Shown in pieces: positions 7,033-15,298 of a DNA stretch of 64,000 nt (its first letter is position 1; every line of letters starts with the position of its first letter). The stretch is from Thalassotalea agarivorans. GTDB taxonomy: Bacteria; Pseudomonadota; Gammaproteobacteria; Enterobacterales; Alteromonadaceae. The DNA lies in the NCBI RefSeq assembly GCF_030295955.1, contig NZ_AP027363.1, forward strand, positions 1,364,001 to 1,428,000, in the 5' to 3' direction. The position numbers were made by a program, and so were the translations under genes. Under the pieces are notes generated by a model. It was not told the DNA's origin. It searched no databases and saw nothing but the letters and a program-made list of their open reading frames with translations.

Positions 7033-8388
7033 CTATAGATTATATTCCACATAAAACGGAAAGTTAGCATAGCCCACTTTCTCTTTGCCATCGTCGATAT
7101 AGAAGAACAAGCGATAGTCACCTGAAGTTTCGGGTGCTTTAAACGTTGCTGACACTTTTGTTGAGCCGTTTTCTTGCTTAGTTTCTTTAGGCGCTGATAT
7201 CGTTAATGCCACTTCATCTGGTTCTTGCTCGAACGCACCGCCTTGGCTTTTTACATCTACCTCTTTTAAAAGCTGCCAGCGAATGTTAAACGCATCTCCA
7301 TCATATTCTGAATAAGCGACTTCTATATTTGCCATAGCGCCTAAAGGCAATCGTACATTTTGTTCCGCCATTAGCCCGTTAAGATGTATTGAGGTGACAT
7401 ATGGCGCTCTATTGGCAGGGTAGTTACCGGTCCAAAACTTAGTTAATTCATCGATTCGGGCAGTTGCTTTGCCATCTTTAGTAAACATGCCATACCAGGT
7501 TGGCGTGCGCTCCTGCTTTTGACCCCATTCAAATGCGTAATGACCAATGAGCTTGCCTGAGGTATTTTTGGCTATGCCTTGTTGTATGCGCTCAGCAAAA
7601 GTGCGCGCCTTTATGCCGCTAGGTTCCTCAATTTCACGTCCCCAAGCTGTTGCTGGGCGTTCCCAATGCCCTAAAGGACCAAATTCGGTGACCATAAATG
7701 GCTTGTCGATGTTAAGGGCGGCAATTTTATCTTGAAGGTCAATTAAATCGCCATAAACTTGTACGGAAATAAAATCAACTTGTGGCGTATATTGCATAGC
7801 CGTATGGATATGCTCTGGAATAACCCCAGCAAAGCTATAACTGACTGGATGATTTGGGTCGACTTCATGTATAAAGTCGATAATATCAGATAGTGCTTGA
7901 TACACCTTCGGATTGACGAGCTTTAGTGAGCCATCTTCATTCATTAGCAAATTAGGTTCGTTGGCTATCATCCACCCTAAAATATTAGGGTGATCTTTAT
8001 ACTTGAGTACTTGCTGCTTTACCGATTCAAATTGCTTGGCAACGGCTGCATCGTCATTGTAGTCAAAGCCGTGGAGCTCTTTTTCTACATCTATTCCCAT
8101 CATGACCATCAAGCCAAGCTCTTGCGCTTTCTCTAGTTCAATGTCGGCATAGTGCGTACCCCATGTTCTAAAACTATTACCACCCGCTTGCGTCAGTGCT
8201 TTGAAATTATGACCGTCGTTATAACTAAGTCCCGCGCCTTTAATGTGAAAAGGATGGCTATTAACGAACAATTGATATTCGCCTGTTAATTTTTTGATAG
8301 TGACTTTGCTAGGCTTGGCCTGGGAGTGTGGTGTAGAAATCAAAAGTACCGCCAATATGATGAGATAAACGAAACGAGTAGCAACCAC
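7033..8388 (-). CDS. Secreted clan GH-A glycoside hydrolase (GH2-like TIM barrel)
   Basis: 451 residues. A signal peptide (about 1-24, ending HSQA) is followed by a TIM-barrel glycosidase of clan GH-A type. The acid/base is E144 in IANEPN and the nucleophile is E235 in MVTEFGP; the barrel ends near residue 315. A C-terminal beta-sandwich of ~110 residues follows (about 335-448). The family is unclear: it resembles the catalytic barrel of GH2 and GH5-like endo-glucanases without the N-terminal GH2 sandwich domains. The start is GTG 8388 after an excellent AAGGAAGG. It stands alone, about 11 kb from the laminarin locus, so a beta-glucan role is only a guess. The product is probably periplasmic or extracellular. 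Confidence 0.75.
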   Translation of the reverse strand: MVATRFVYLIILAVLLISTPHSQAKPSKVTIKKLTGEYQLFVNSHPFHIKGAGLSYNDGHNFKALTQAGGNSFRTWGTHYADIELEKAQELGLMVMMGIDVEKELHGFDYNDDAAVAKQFESVKQQVLKYKDHPNILGWMIANEPNLLMNEDGSLKLVNPKVYQALSDIIDFIHEVDPNHPVSYSFAGVIPEHIHTAMQYTPQVDFISVQVYGDLIDLQDKIAALNIDKPFMVTEFGPLGHWERPATAWGREIEEPSGIKARTFAERIQQGIAKNTSGKLIGHYAFEWGQKQERTPTWYGMFTKDGKATARIDELTKFWTGNYPANRAPYVTSIHLNGLMAEQNVRLPLGAMANIEVAYSEYDGDAFNIRWQLLKEVDVKSQGGAFEQEPDEVALTISAPKETKQENGSTKVSATFKAPETSGDYRLFFYIDDGKEKVGYANFPFYVEYNL

Positions 8389-8601
8389 AGTATCCTTCCT
8401 TGAAGGTGATTTTGAAATAGATGAATTGGCATGTTATCGCTAACAGGCGATGTTTTCTAGCGAAAACCTAGGATAAACCTTTAAAGAAATTGCTAGCACG
8501 AAACTTTCGAAGGAATTAAGGTATAGATAAGTTCATTGCATTTAAACACTGATAGGTAAGTGATGAATGTGTGCATTTGAGATTTTTATAACAATAAAAA
8601 C

Positions 8602-9933
8602 ATGACCGACAACCATTTAAAATCAAAAACAACCTACTTAATAAAGGTTGCTTGCCATCATAAACTTAAGGCTCTTTCAACTTGCCTTGATACAACCATA
8701 GCTCGTATTTCATCGAATATTTTGCCATTGATCGCAGTTTTTTTGTTTAGCATTAGCACAAATAGCTATGCAGATGAGCAGCAAAAGTTGCCTAGCGAAT
8801 CAAGTAAACAAGAAAGTAGTGAAGTTCAATTGGATAGCGATTTCATTTGGGCCAATCAGGAGTTAGACGATTTATGGTTTCATGTAGAGTATTTAGCTTA
8901 TCAAAAGCAATATGTAAAAGAAGATGAAACCATAACCGAACACTATGAAACCGCGACTAAACCACTTGTTCGAGATCAAGGTGGATACGGTATTTGTTAC
9001 GCAATGGCACCTACTAGCTTGATAGATCAAGCTTGCATGAAAGCAGGATTATGTTCAGAAGAAGTAAATATTTCGGTGTTGGATGTTATTAGCCAAACTT
9101 CTTTGGGCAATGACGCTTATTACGGGTTAGATGGTGGCTATAGTGTTAATGTAGGAGTGCGTCTTAATCAGAAAGAAAAGCTTCGCTTCGCTACTGAGCA
9201 ATGTGCTCCCTATGAAGTCATTATGGTTGAATTTACGCCAGAGATTTACAGCCCTAACTTTGTCTTTAATATAGAAAGTTATCCACGATTGCATGGTCTT
9301 CAAAAAGTACATCAAGACCTAATGAGTAAAGTCTCAAAAAACGAACACTGCCAACCTTGTGATGCGGAATACTTTAATCAGTTTTATGAATTTGATGAGC
9401 TATTATTATCTCGATTAAAAAGCGCAACGGCAAAAACAATTAATTATGAATCTTATGAAGCATTTTTATCGGCGGTTATCGTACCAGAGGAGTGTCATCA
9501 GGAAGGAAAAGTACTTGCGCTACCTGAAATGACTTTTAAAGGGAGAGCAACGGCATCAAAGCAAGATTTTAGAGACATGATAATTGATAAAGTTAAGAAC
9601 GACTATCCGCTTGTTGTATCTTCATGTACCGATGTACGTGCGTGCTTGTCAGATAAAGGGGCTGTCATTAATTGTCCAAAGAAAGATCGCGTTAGAGCAT
9701 GCGCTCCTCATTCATATATCATTGATGGCTTTCGCAAAATATGTAGTAAGGACCAATGTCGTAACCAATATAGAGTGCACAATAGTTGGCGATTCGATTT
9801 TCAAATTTATCATGATAATGGCTGGGTGAATGAAGATTCATTGTATGACGCATATACTAGGTATGATGACCAAATGTTAATCTTTTTGGAGTTTGAACAA
9901 ACTACATCAATCAAAAAATCTGAAGCTGAATAA
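8602..9933 (+). CDS. Exported papain-like (C1) cysteine peptidase homologue
   Basis: 443 residues with a long N-region and a hydrophobic signal (about 36-57, ending NSYA). The papain-type catalytic set is complete: Gln126 and Cys132 in VRDQGGYGICYAMAP, a His in CAPHSYIIDGF (about residue 371) and an Asn in the HNSW motif (about residue 395). Many further cysteines (for example CQPC, CSKDQC) suggest disulfides in the periplasm. Papain-fold peptidases are uncommon in bacteria, and the ~180 residues between the Cys and His parts exceed the usual spacing, so a divergent or inserted domain is present. It is flanked by unrelated genes and appears monocistronic. Function could be peptide hydrolysis or toxin-like; neither is shown. 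Confidence 0.75.
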   Translation: MTDNHLKSKTTYLIKVACHHKLKALSTCLDTTIARISSNILPLIAVFLFSISTNSYADEQQKLPSESSKQESSEVQLDSDFIWANQELDDLWFHVEYLAYQKQYVKEDETITEHYETATKPLVRDQGGYGICYAMAPTSLIDQACMKAGLCSEEVNISVLDVISQTSLGNDAYYGLDGGYSVNVGVRLNQKEKLRFATEQCAPYEVIMVEFTPEIYSPNFVFNIESYPRLHGLQKVHQDLMSKVSKNEHCQPCDAEYFNQFYEFDELLLSRLKSATAKTINYESYEAFLSAVIVPEECHQEGKVLALPEMTFKGRATASKQDFRDMIIDKVKNDYPLVVSSCTDVRACLSDKGAVINCPKKDRVRACAPHSYIIDGFRKICSKDQCRNQYRVHNSWRFDFQIYHDNGWVNEDSLYDAYTRYDDQMLIFLEFEQTTSIKKSEAE

Positions 9934-10044
9934 TGCGATTCAAATGCACCTGAATCACAGGCTTATTTTTGCTTGAAAGTAATTTTAGGTATAGTGGGTC
10001 TAAACATTTACAACAAAAGCTTAAAACAATAATAAGAGCATTCG

Positions 10045-10767
10045 ATGAATAAACGCGGTATGACGTTTTCTGAAAAGAAATTTGTATTGTTCACGTATCT
10101 ACTCTCTACCTTCTTAGTGCCCACCAGCGCTGTTGCACAAGAGGGCGAAACTGCTGTAGCAGGAGTAAATCACCAGTTAGCTGTAACCGTTGCCAACCAA
10201 GACCAAAGCCCAGCCACTAACGTTGTCGTGTTCTTGCAACCTACAAATCAAAACCAGTCACTTCCAATGAATCAAACGCCCTTGCATATTGGGCAACAAG
10301 ATAAAGCCTTTGTGCCTTATGTTAGCGTGATGCAAAAGGGTAGTGAGGTGAGCTTTATGAACTATGACGATATTACTCACCATATCTATTCACCCGTTGG
10401 TCAACATAAGTTTTCATTCAAAATCAAAGCGTCGGAAGAAAAAATTATCGATACCATTGATGAAACCGGTGAAATCGCTATGGGATGTAATATTCACGAC
10501 TGGATGAGCGGCCATATATTAGTGGTAGATACGCCATACTTTGCTGTTACTGATGACAATGGCATTGCAAAATTACCGGATATACAACAAGGTGACTATT
10601 TGCTCAATGTGTGGCACCCTCAGTTAAGTTCAGATAATAATAACGATGTCAGTCAAACGATTGAAGTTAACAGTACACGATCTGCGCGCGTTCAATTAAA
10701 CACCACATTAGCTCGCGAACCTGTGCAAGAAAATAGTGAAGACTTTGATTTTTTGTCTGACTATTAG
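10045..10767 (+). CDS. Periplasmic cupredoxin-type protein (methylamine-utilization-like)
   Basis: 240 residues with a signal peptide (about 1-31, ending AVAQ). A cupredoxin domain (about 40-160) carries likely type 1 copper ligands: His in YDDITHHIYS (about 111-112), Cys in MGCNIHDWM (about 151), and the following His and Met. The last ~70 residues form a small beta-sandwich (VTDDNGIAKLPDIQQGDYLLNVW), like carboxypeptidase-regulatory domains. It is the first gene of a three-gene operon: 11 nt to the GGDEF-EAL gene, then 13 nt to the barrel protein. This order suggests the copper protein and barrel report a periplasmic or envelope condition to the c-di-GMP enzyme. That role is inferred. Confidence 0.8.
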   Translation: MNKRGMTFSEKKFVLFTYLLSTFLVPTSAVAQEGETAVAGVNHQLAVTVANQDQSPATNVVVFLQPTNQNQSLPMNQTPLHIGQQDKAFVPYVSVMQKGSEVSFMNYDDITHHIYSPVGQHKFSFKIKASEEKIIDTIDETGEIAMGCNIHDWMSGHILVVDTPYFAVTDDNGIAKLPDIQQGDYLLNVWHPQLSSDNNNDVSQTIEVNSTRSARVQLNTTLAREPVQENSEDFDFLSDY

Positions 10768-10778
10768 GAAGTAACGTT

Positions 10779-13163
10779 GTGAAGAGTCTTAAAAATAAAA
10801 TCTTCTTTTTATTTGTCGTTTTGCTCTTGTTAGTGCAAGCAATAGACTTATGGACAATTTACACCGGTAATCGTACCCAAGAATCTCAAGAAATTAACAA
10901 CCGACTTCACACCGCACAAACCATCTTCACCGAACAATTCAACAGCCGACGAGATTACCTCACCGCATTCGCCGACACCGCTTCAAGCGATTATGGTATC
11001 AAACAAGTTTTTGATGAAGACACACGAAGCTTGTTGGTCGCGCTAAACAATCATAGAAAACGTATTGATGCTGATTTAGCAATGACGATTTCTGAACAAG
11101 GCATCGTAACGGGGCAATTATACGTTGCTCATAGTGATAATAATGAGGCGCGCGTGCGCCAGGGTAGCGAAAGACAACAAGCTTTTCGTCACCCAGAATG
11201 GCTTGGCGTAAGCCAATACTCAGATCTTTATGTGTTAGACAGCAAGTTATATCAGCTAAGTTTGTCGCCACTACAAGTTGGCCAAAAGGTGATCGGCTGG
11301 GTTGGATTTGGTTTTCAATTAGATAACCGATTAGCAAAACACTTTAAAGATATTACTCAATTAGAAATCGATTTCATTTTTAAAGACGCAGCAACTAACA
11401 AAGCTTCAACAGAAGGTGATTGGCGCTTAATTGCATCGTCGAATCAACAGGCCGATTTAGCGCGAGCGCAAAGTATACTCGCTGATGCTGGTCCTTCTCA
11501 CTTTATTTCGGCACATTACCGCTACGACACGCAAAACGAGCAAACCTTTGGTGTGGCAATGTATGGCTTAAAAGCCGATATCGTTGCTGTAATGCAAGAG
11601 CAGTGGTGGCAGCTCTTTGTAATTGCTGCGCTAACACTTCTGTTATCGTTGATGAGCGCCTACTGGATTGCTGCTTCTATTACGCAGCCGATCAAGCAAT
11701 TGGTTGCTCAGGCTCGTACCATAGCGCAGGGCAGGTATGACAAACGTGTTGAGCTAAAAGATAAAAGCGAACTTGGTCAATTGGCGGATGAATTTAATGC
11801 CATGCAAAAAGCGGTATTAGCCCGTGAGCAAACCATTCAACATACGGCTAACCATGATCCGCTTACCAATCTGCCGAACCGCAACCTACTTAAAGCGGCG
11901 TTAGAGAGTTTTATTTCAGACAGAACACCAGTGTCGGTCTTTCATATGAACTTATGCCGCGTTAAAGAGGTCAACGAAACCTTGGGGCATGATGTCGGTG
12001 ATTGGCTGATTAATGAAGCCGCAAAGCGCCTAGCAAGCATAAAAGATATAACACTACTTACCCACTTAGGTGGCGACGAGTTTGTCATTCTTTGCAAGAA
12101 CGTAACCGAGCAGGCACAAAACAATCTACAAAAGATAGTGAATGAAACGCTAGATAGCGGCTGCGATTATCGCGGCGTAAGATTGCCACTGCAGATGCGT
12201 TTTGGTATTTCTGCTTATCCTCAGCACAGTAGCGATGTAAAACGCTTACTACAAATGGCCGATATGGCGCTGCACCATGCCCGTAAAGTCAATCAACATG
12301 CGCAGGTATACCACGATGCATTGCAGGTAAATAGCGTAGAGCGTTTGAATCTGATTAACGATTTAAAAACAGCGATTGCAGAGCAACAACTTGTGCTGTT
12401 TTATCAACCTAAAGTGTCATTAAATAGCAAGAAGGTGACTCACGTAGAAGCCTTGGTACGTTGGCAGCACCCAACGCTAGGCATGCTACCGCCCGATGAA
12501 TTTATTTATATCGCGGAGCAAACAGGGCAAATCGATGCCTTAACACAATGTGTGTTTTTAATGGCGGTTGAGCAGTTTACTCGCTGGCGTGATAACAATA
12601 TTCATGTCAATGTTGCGGTTAATATTTCTGCAGAAAACCTTAAAAATCCAGACTTTTTTAGCTTTGTCTCTAACACCGTCGATAACCACAACGTAGCGCC
12701 ACACTGTATCACGTTGGAAGTAACCGAAAGCGTGTTTGTTGAAGATACAGAGCAAGCCATAGCCTTGTTACTCAAGTTCAAACAAAAGGGCTTTAAGCTA
12801 TCTATTGACGATTACGGCACGGGCTACTCTTCGTTAGCGCAATTAAAGCAATTGCCTGTACATGAATTAAAAATTGATAAATCGTTTGTGCACAACTTAA
12901 CCAAAAGTGAAGACGATCAAATCATTGTGCGATCCACCATAGAACTTGCTCATAATATGGGGTTATGTGTGGTTGCAGAAGGTATAGAAGACCTGCCATC
13001 TTTGCAGTGGCTAACGCAACATGGCTGTGATTTAGCGCAAGGCTTTTATATTAGCCGGCCTGTGCCTGCACAAAGCTTTGAAGCTTGGCTTTGTTCGACC
13101 AGCGACTATGGCAGAGCAAGCGCCCCTTCTGACGACGTAATGTCGATGATAAGTAGCGATTAA
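10779..13163 (+). CDS. Membrane GGDEF-EAL c-di-GMP enzyme with HAMP domain
   Basis: 794 residues from GTG 10779. Order: transmembrane helix (about 7-27); periplasmic sensor region (30-280); second transmembrane helix (about 284-305); HAMP (about 300-352); GGDEF domain (about 360-515) with intact GGDEF near residue 432 and DPLTNLPNRN; EAL domain (about 525-775) with VEALVRWQHP, the DDYGTGYSSL loop and KIDKSFV. Both catalytic signatures look intact, so it could make and degrade cyclic di-GMP. It is the second gene of the cupredoxin operon. Start choice follows the spacing to the upstream stop; a TTG is not in frame there. Confidence 0.92.
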   Translation: MKSLKNKIFFLFVVLLLLVQAIDLWTIYTGNRTQESQEINNRLHTAQTIFTEQFNSRRDYLTAFADTASSDYGIKQVFDEDTRSLLVALNNHRKRIDADLAMTISEQGIVTGQLYVAHSDNNEARVRQGSERQQAFRHPEWLGVSQYSDLYVLDSKLYQLSLSPLQVGQKVIGWVGFGFQLDNRLAKHFKDITQLEIDFIFKDAATNKASTEGDWRLIASSNQQADLARAQSILADAGPSHFISAHYRYDTQNEQTFGVAMYGLKADIVAVMQEQWWQLFVIAALTLLLSLMSAYWIAASITQPIKQLVAQARTIAQGRYDKRVELKDKSELGQLADEFNAMQKAVLAREQTIQHTANHDPLTNLPNRNLLKAALESFISDRTPVSVFHMNLCRVKEVNETLGHDVGDWLINEAAKRLASIKDITLLTHLGGDEFVILCKNVTEQAQNNLQKIVNETLDSGCDYRGVRLPLQMRFGISAYPQHSSDVKRLLQMADMALHHARKVNQHAQVYHDALQVNSVERLNLINDLKTAIAEQQLVLFYQPKVSLNSKKVTHVEALVRWQHPTLGMLPPDEFIYIAEQTGQIDALTQCVFLMAVEQFTRWRDNNIHVNVAVNISAENLKNPDFFSFVSNTVDNHNVAPHCITLEVTESVFVEDTEQAIALLLKFKQKGFKLSIDDYGTGYSSLAQLKQLPVHELKIDKSFVHNLTKSEDDQIIVRSTIELAHNMGLCVVAEGIEDLPSLQWLTQHGCDLAQGFYISRPVPAQSFEAWLCSTSDYGRASAPSDDVMSMISSD

Positions 13164-13176
13164 CAACAGGGTTGTC

Positions 13177-14424
13177 ATGATAAAAACAATAATTACAACA
13201 TCATGTGTTTGCCTTTCAACTCTCTACCTTTCTGCAGCTGTAGGTGCAGAACTTTCAGTAAAAGGTATTGTTGATGTTAGGGTGAGTTCTACCGATTCAA
13301 TTACCAGTAATTTACACGGTGGCTATGGTAAGTTTTCTAGTAACGATGGTATTGGCTTATCGCTTGCTCAGTTAGGCGGAGAACTGTCGGCTGAATGGGA
13401 TTCAGGTGTAAGCGCCCATGCTATAGGCAATGGCTATGTTGACGACCAAGAATCAACCTTTGGCATTACCGAAGCCTTTGTACGATACAAAACCTTGCCG
13501 AATGAATCCGGCTATCGCTTTGCCACAAAAGCTGGCATTTTCTATCCTGACATATCACTTGAAAACAACGCTACGGCGTGGGCTACGCAACATACGTTAA
13601 ATTCATCGAGTTTAAATACCTGGGTGGGTGAAGAAATACGCGCGCTAGGCACAGAATTTAAACTAACAAGGCTAGGGCGGTTTCATCAAAACAATTTTGA
13701 CCTTAACTTAACGGTAAGTGCTTATGTCAGTAATGATCCGCTAGGGGCGCTCATTTCTTGGCGTGGTTGGAGCATTTCTCAGCGCCAAACGCTGTGGAAT
13801 GAAAAGCGTCCTCTTCCTGATTTTCTTGCTAATAGACCGGGTAATTCGTTAGAAACACAAGCGTCAGTAACCGACCCATTTTTAGAAATTGACGGTCGCA
13901 TTGGTTATCACGTAAAAGGCGATATTGCCTTTCACCAAAAAGGTGAACTGTCGTTTGGTTATTACGACAACAACGCACAACCCTATAAACAAGACAACGG
14001 CCAGTATGCTTGGAAAACCCGTTTCTACCACGCTGGCATAAAATGGCGCTTACCACTGGATATTAGATTAACCGCCCAATACTTAGTGGGGGATACGCTG
14101 ATGCAAAGCCCGCAGCAGGTGGATATGGTAGACAACGACTACCATAGTGGCTTTGTTATGCTTTCAAAGCGCGTAAACAGGCATAGTGGCGCACTGCGAG
14201 TAGAAAACTTTTCAGTTACCGACAACGATCCAGTGGCAGACGATAACAACAACGAAGACGGCAACGCCATTACCTTAAACTACACTTACCGCATAACCAA
14301 ACCTTGGTTTATCTCCGCTGAATACATATGGATTAACAGCGACCGCTTCGCGCGCACCTACGTTAATGAACCAGAATCTCTCACCGAGAAACAATTCCAA
14401 TTAGCCATGCGCTATTTTTTTTAA
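13177..14424 (+). CDS. Outer-membrane beta-barrel protein
   Basis: 415 residues. A signal peptide (about 1-24, ending VGAE) precedes alternating amphipathic strands with many aromatic girdle residues, and the chain ends in LAMRYFF, a typical C-terminal phenylalanine signal for barrel insertion. It resembles phosphate- or carbohydrate-selective porin-like proteins in general shape, but I do not recognise a specific family. It is the third gene of the operon with the cupredoxin and GGDEF-EAL genes (13-nt gap), so a joint role in an envelope-sensing or adhesion system is plausible. Confidence 0.75.
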   Translation: MIKTIITTSCVCLSTLYLSAAVGAELSVKGIVDVRVSSTDSITSNLHGGYGKFSSNDGIGLSLAQLGGELSAEWDSGVSAHAIGNGYVDDQESTFGITEAFVRYKTLPNESGYRFATKAGIFYPDISLENNATAWATQHTLNSSSLNTWVGEEIRALGTEFKLTRLGRFHQNNFDLNLTVSAYVSNDPLGALISWRGWSISQRQTLWNEKRPLPDFLANRPGNSLETQASVTDPFLEIDGRIGYHVKGDIAFHQKGELSFGYYDNNAQPYKQDNGQYAWKTRFYHAGIKWRLPLDIRLTAQYLVGDTLMQSPQQVDMVDNDYHSGFVMLSKRVNRHSGALRVENFSVTDNDPVADDNNNEDGNAITLNYTYRITKPWFISAEYIWINSDRFARTYVNEPESLTEKQFQLAMRYFF

Positions 14425-14518
14425 TATAAACAAACAAATAGTCAGGGAAGTTTGCTAAAGTAGCGCGTGTGCTAAGTCAGCAATAGTCACAATCTCATTA
14501 GTAGTAAAAGGAGTAATA

Positions 14519-15145
14519 ATGAGAGCAAAAGGAACGGTTGTTCGATGGAACGACGACAAAGCGTTTGGCTTTGTAAAACCAGCCCATGGAGGCAAAGATC
14601 TCTTTCTTCACAAAAATGCGCTTCAAACCAAATCACGAACGCCTAAAATAGGTGAGAGTCTACTTTATACTGAGGGGGTGGATAAACAGGGTAGAATGTG
14701 CATTTTAAACGCAACCTATCCAGGTGAACTAGTCCGCCCTGCAACCTTGCCTGTAAGGCGCAAGAAAACAAAACCAGCGTCTTTAAAAGCCGTTTACTTA
14801 GCGTTTTCATTTCTCATCGGATTGATGGTGGCTGCGCAGTTAGACTATATCGGCAAACACTTGATGTATTGGTACGCAGGTTTATCATTCTTTACTTTTT
14901 TAATGTATTGGAGTGACAAATCAAAAGCCTCGAATGGCGGTTGGCGCACACCAGAAGCAAATTTACATTTCGTTGCCCTAATTGGCGGTTGGCCGGGCGC
15001 AGCTATTGCACAACAAATATTACGACATAAAACAAGCAAGGAATCGTTTCAATTGAGCTTTTGGTTTACCGTGATCGTTAATATTGGCATTTTGTGCTAT
15101 TTATTGTCACCTTATGCCGACCCAAGTTTGAAACAGATTTTATAA
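14519..15145 (+). CDS. Cold-shock domain-DUF1294 membrane protein
   Basis: 208 residues. The N-terminal cold-shock fold (about 1-66) has the nucleic-acid-binding motifs KGTVVRWNDDKAFGFVKP and DLFLHKNAL. A basic linker follows (RRKKTKP), then hydrophobic segments around 90-130 and 170-195 with a DUF1294 signature (YWSDKSKASNGGWRTPEANLH, GGWPGA). This CSD-DUF1294 fusion is common in Gammaproteobacteria and its function is unknown; it may bind RNA or single-stranded DNA at the membrane. The start ATG follows an ideal AAAGGAGTAATA. Monocistronic. Confidence 0.9.
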   Translation: MRAKGTVVRWNDDKAFGFVKPAHGGKDLFLHKNALQTKSRTPKIGESLLYTEGVDKQGRMCILNATYPGELVRPATLPVRRKKTKPASLKAVYLAFSFLIGLMVAAQLDYIGKHLMYWYAGLSFFTFLMYWSDKSKASNGGWRTPEANLHFVALIGGWPGAAIAQQILRHKTSKESFQLSFWFTVIVNIGILCYLLSPYADPSLKQIL

Positions 15146-15298
15146 TGCAAGTCTACTGCAGCATAGAAAATATTATTAGTAATTGAATATTGGTATTCAG
15201 TTTATTTTGAATGATTGGTTTCATATAACATCATAGAAACTACTTCATTTATTACGATAAATGATATAGAAATATCAATATCATACTTGATTAATGAA

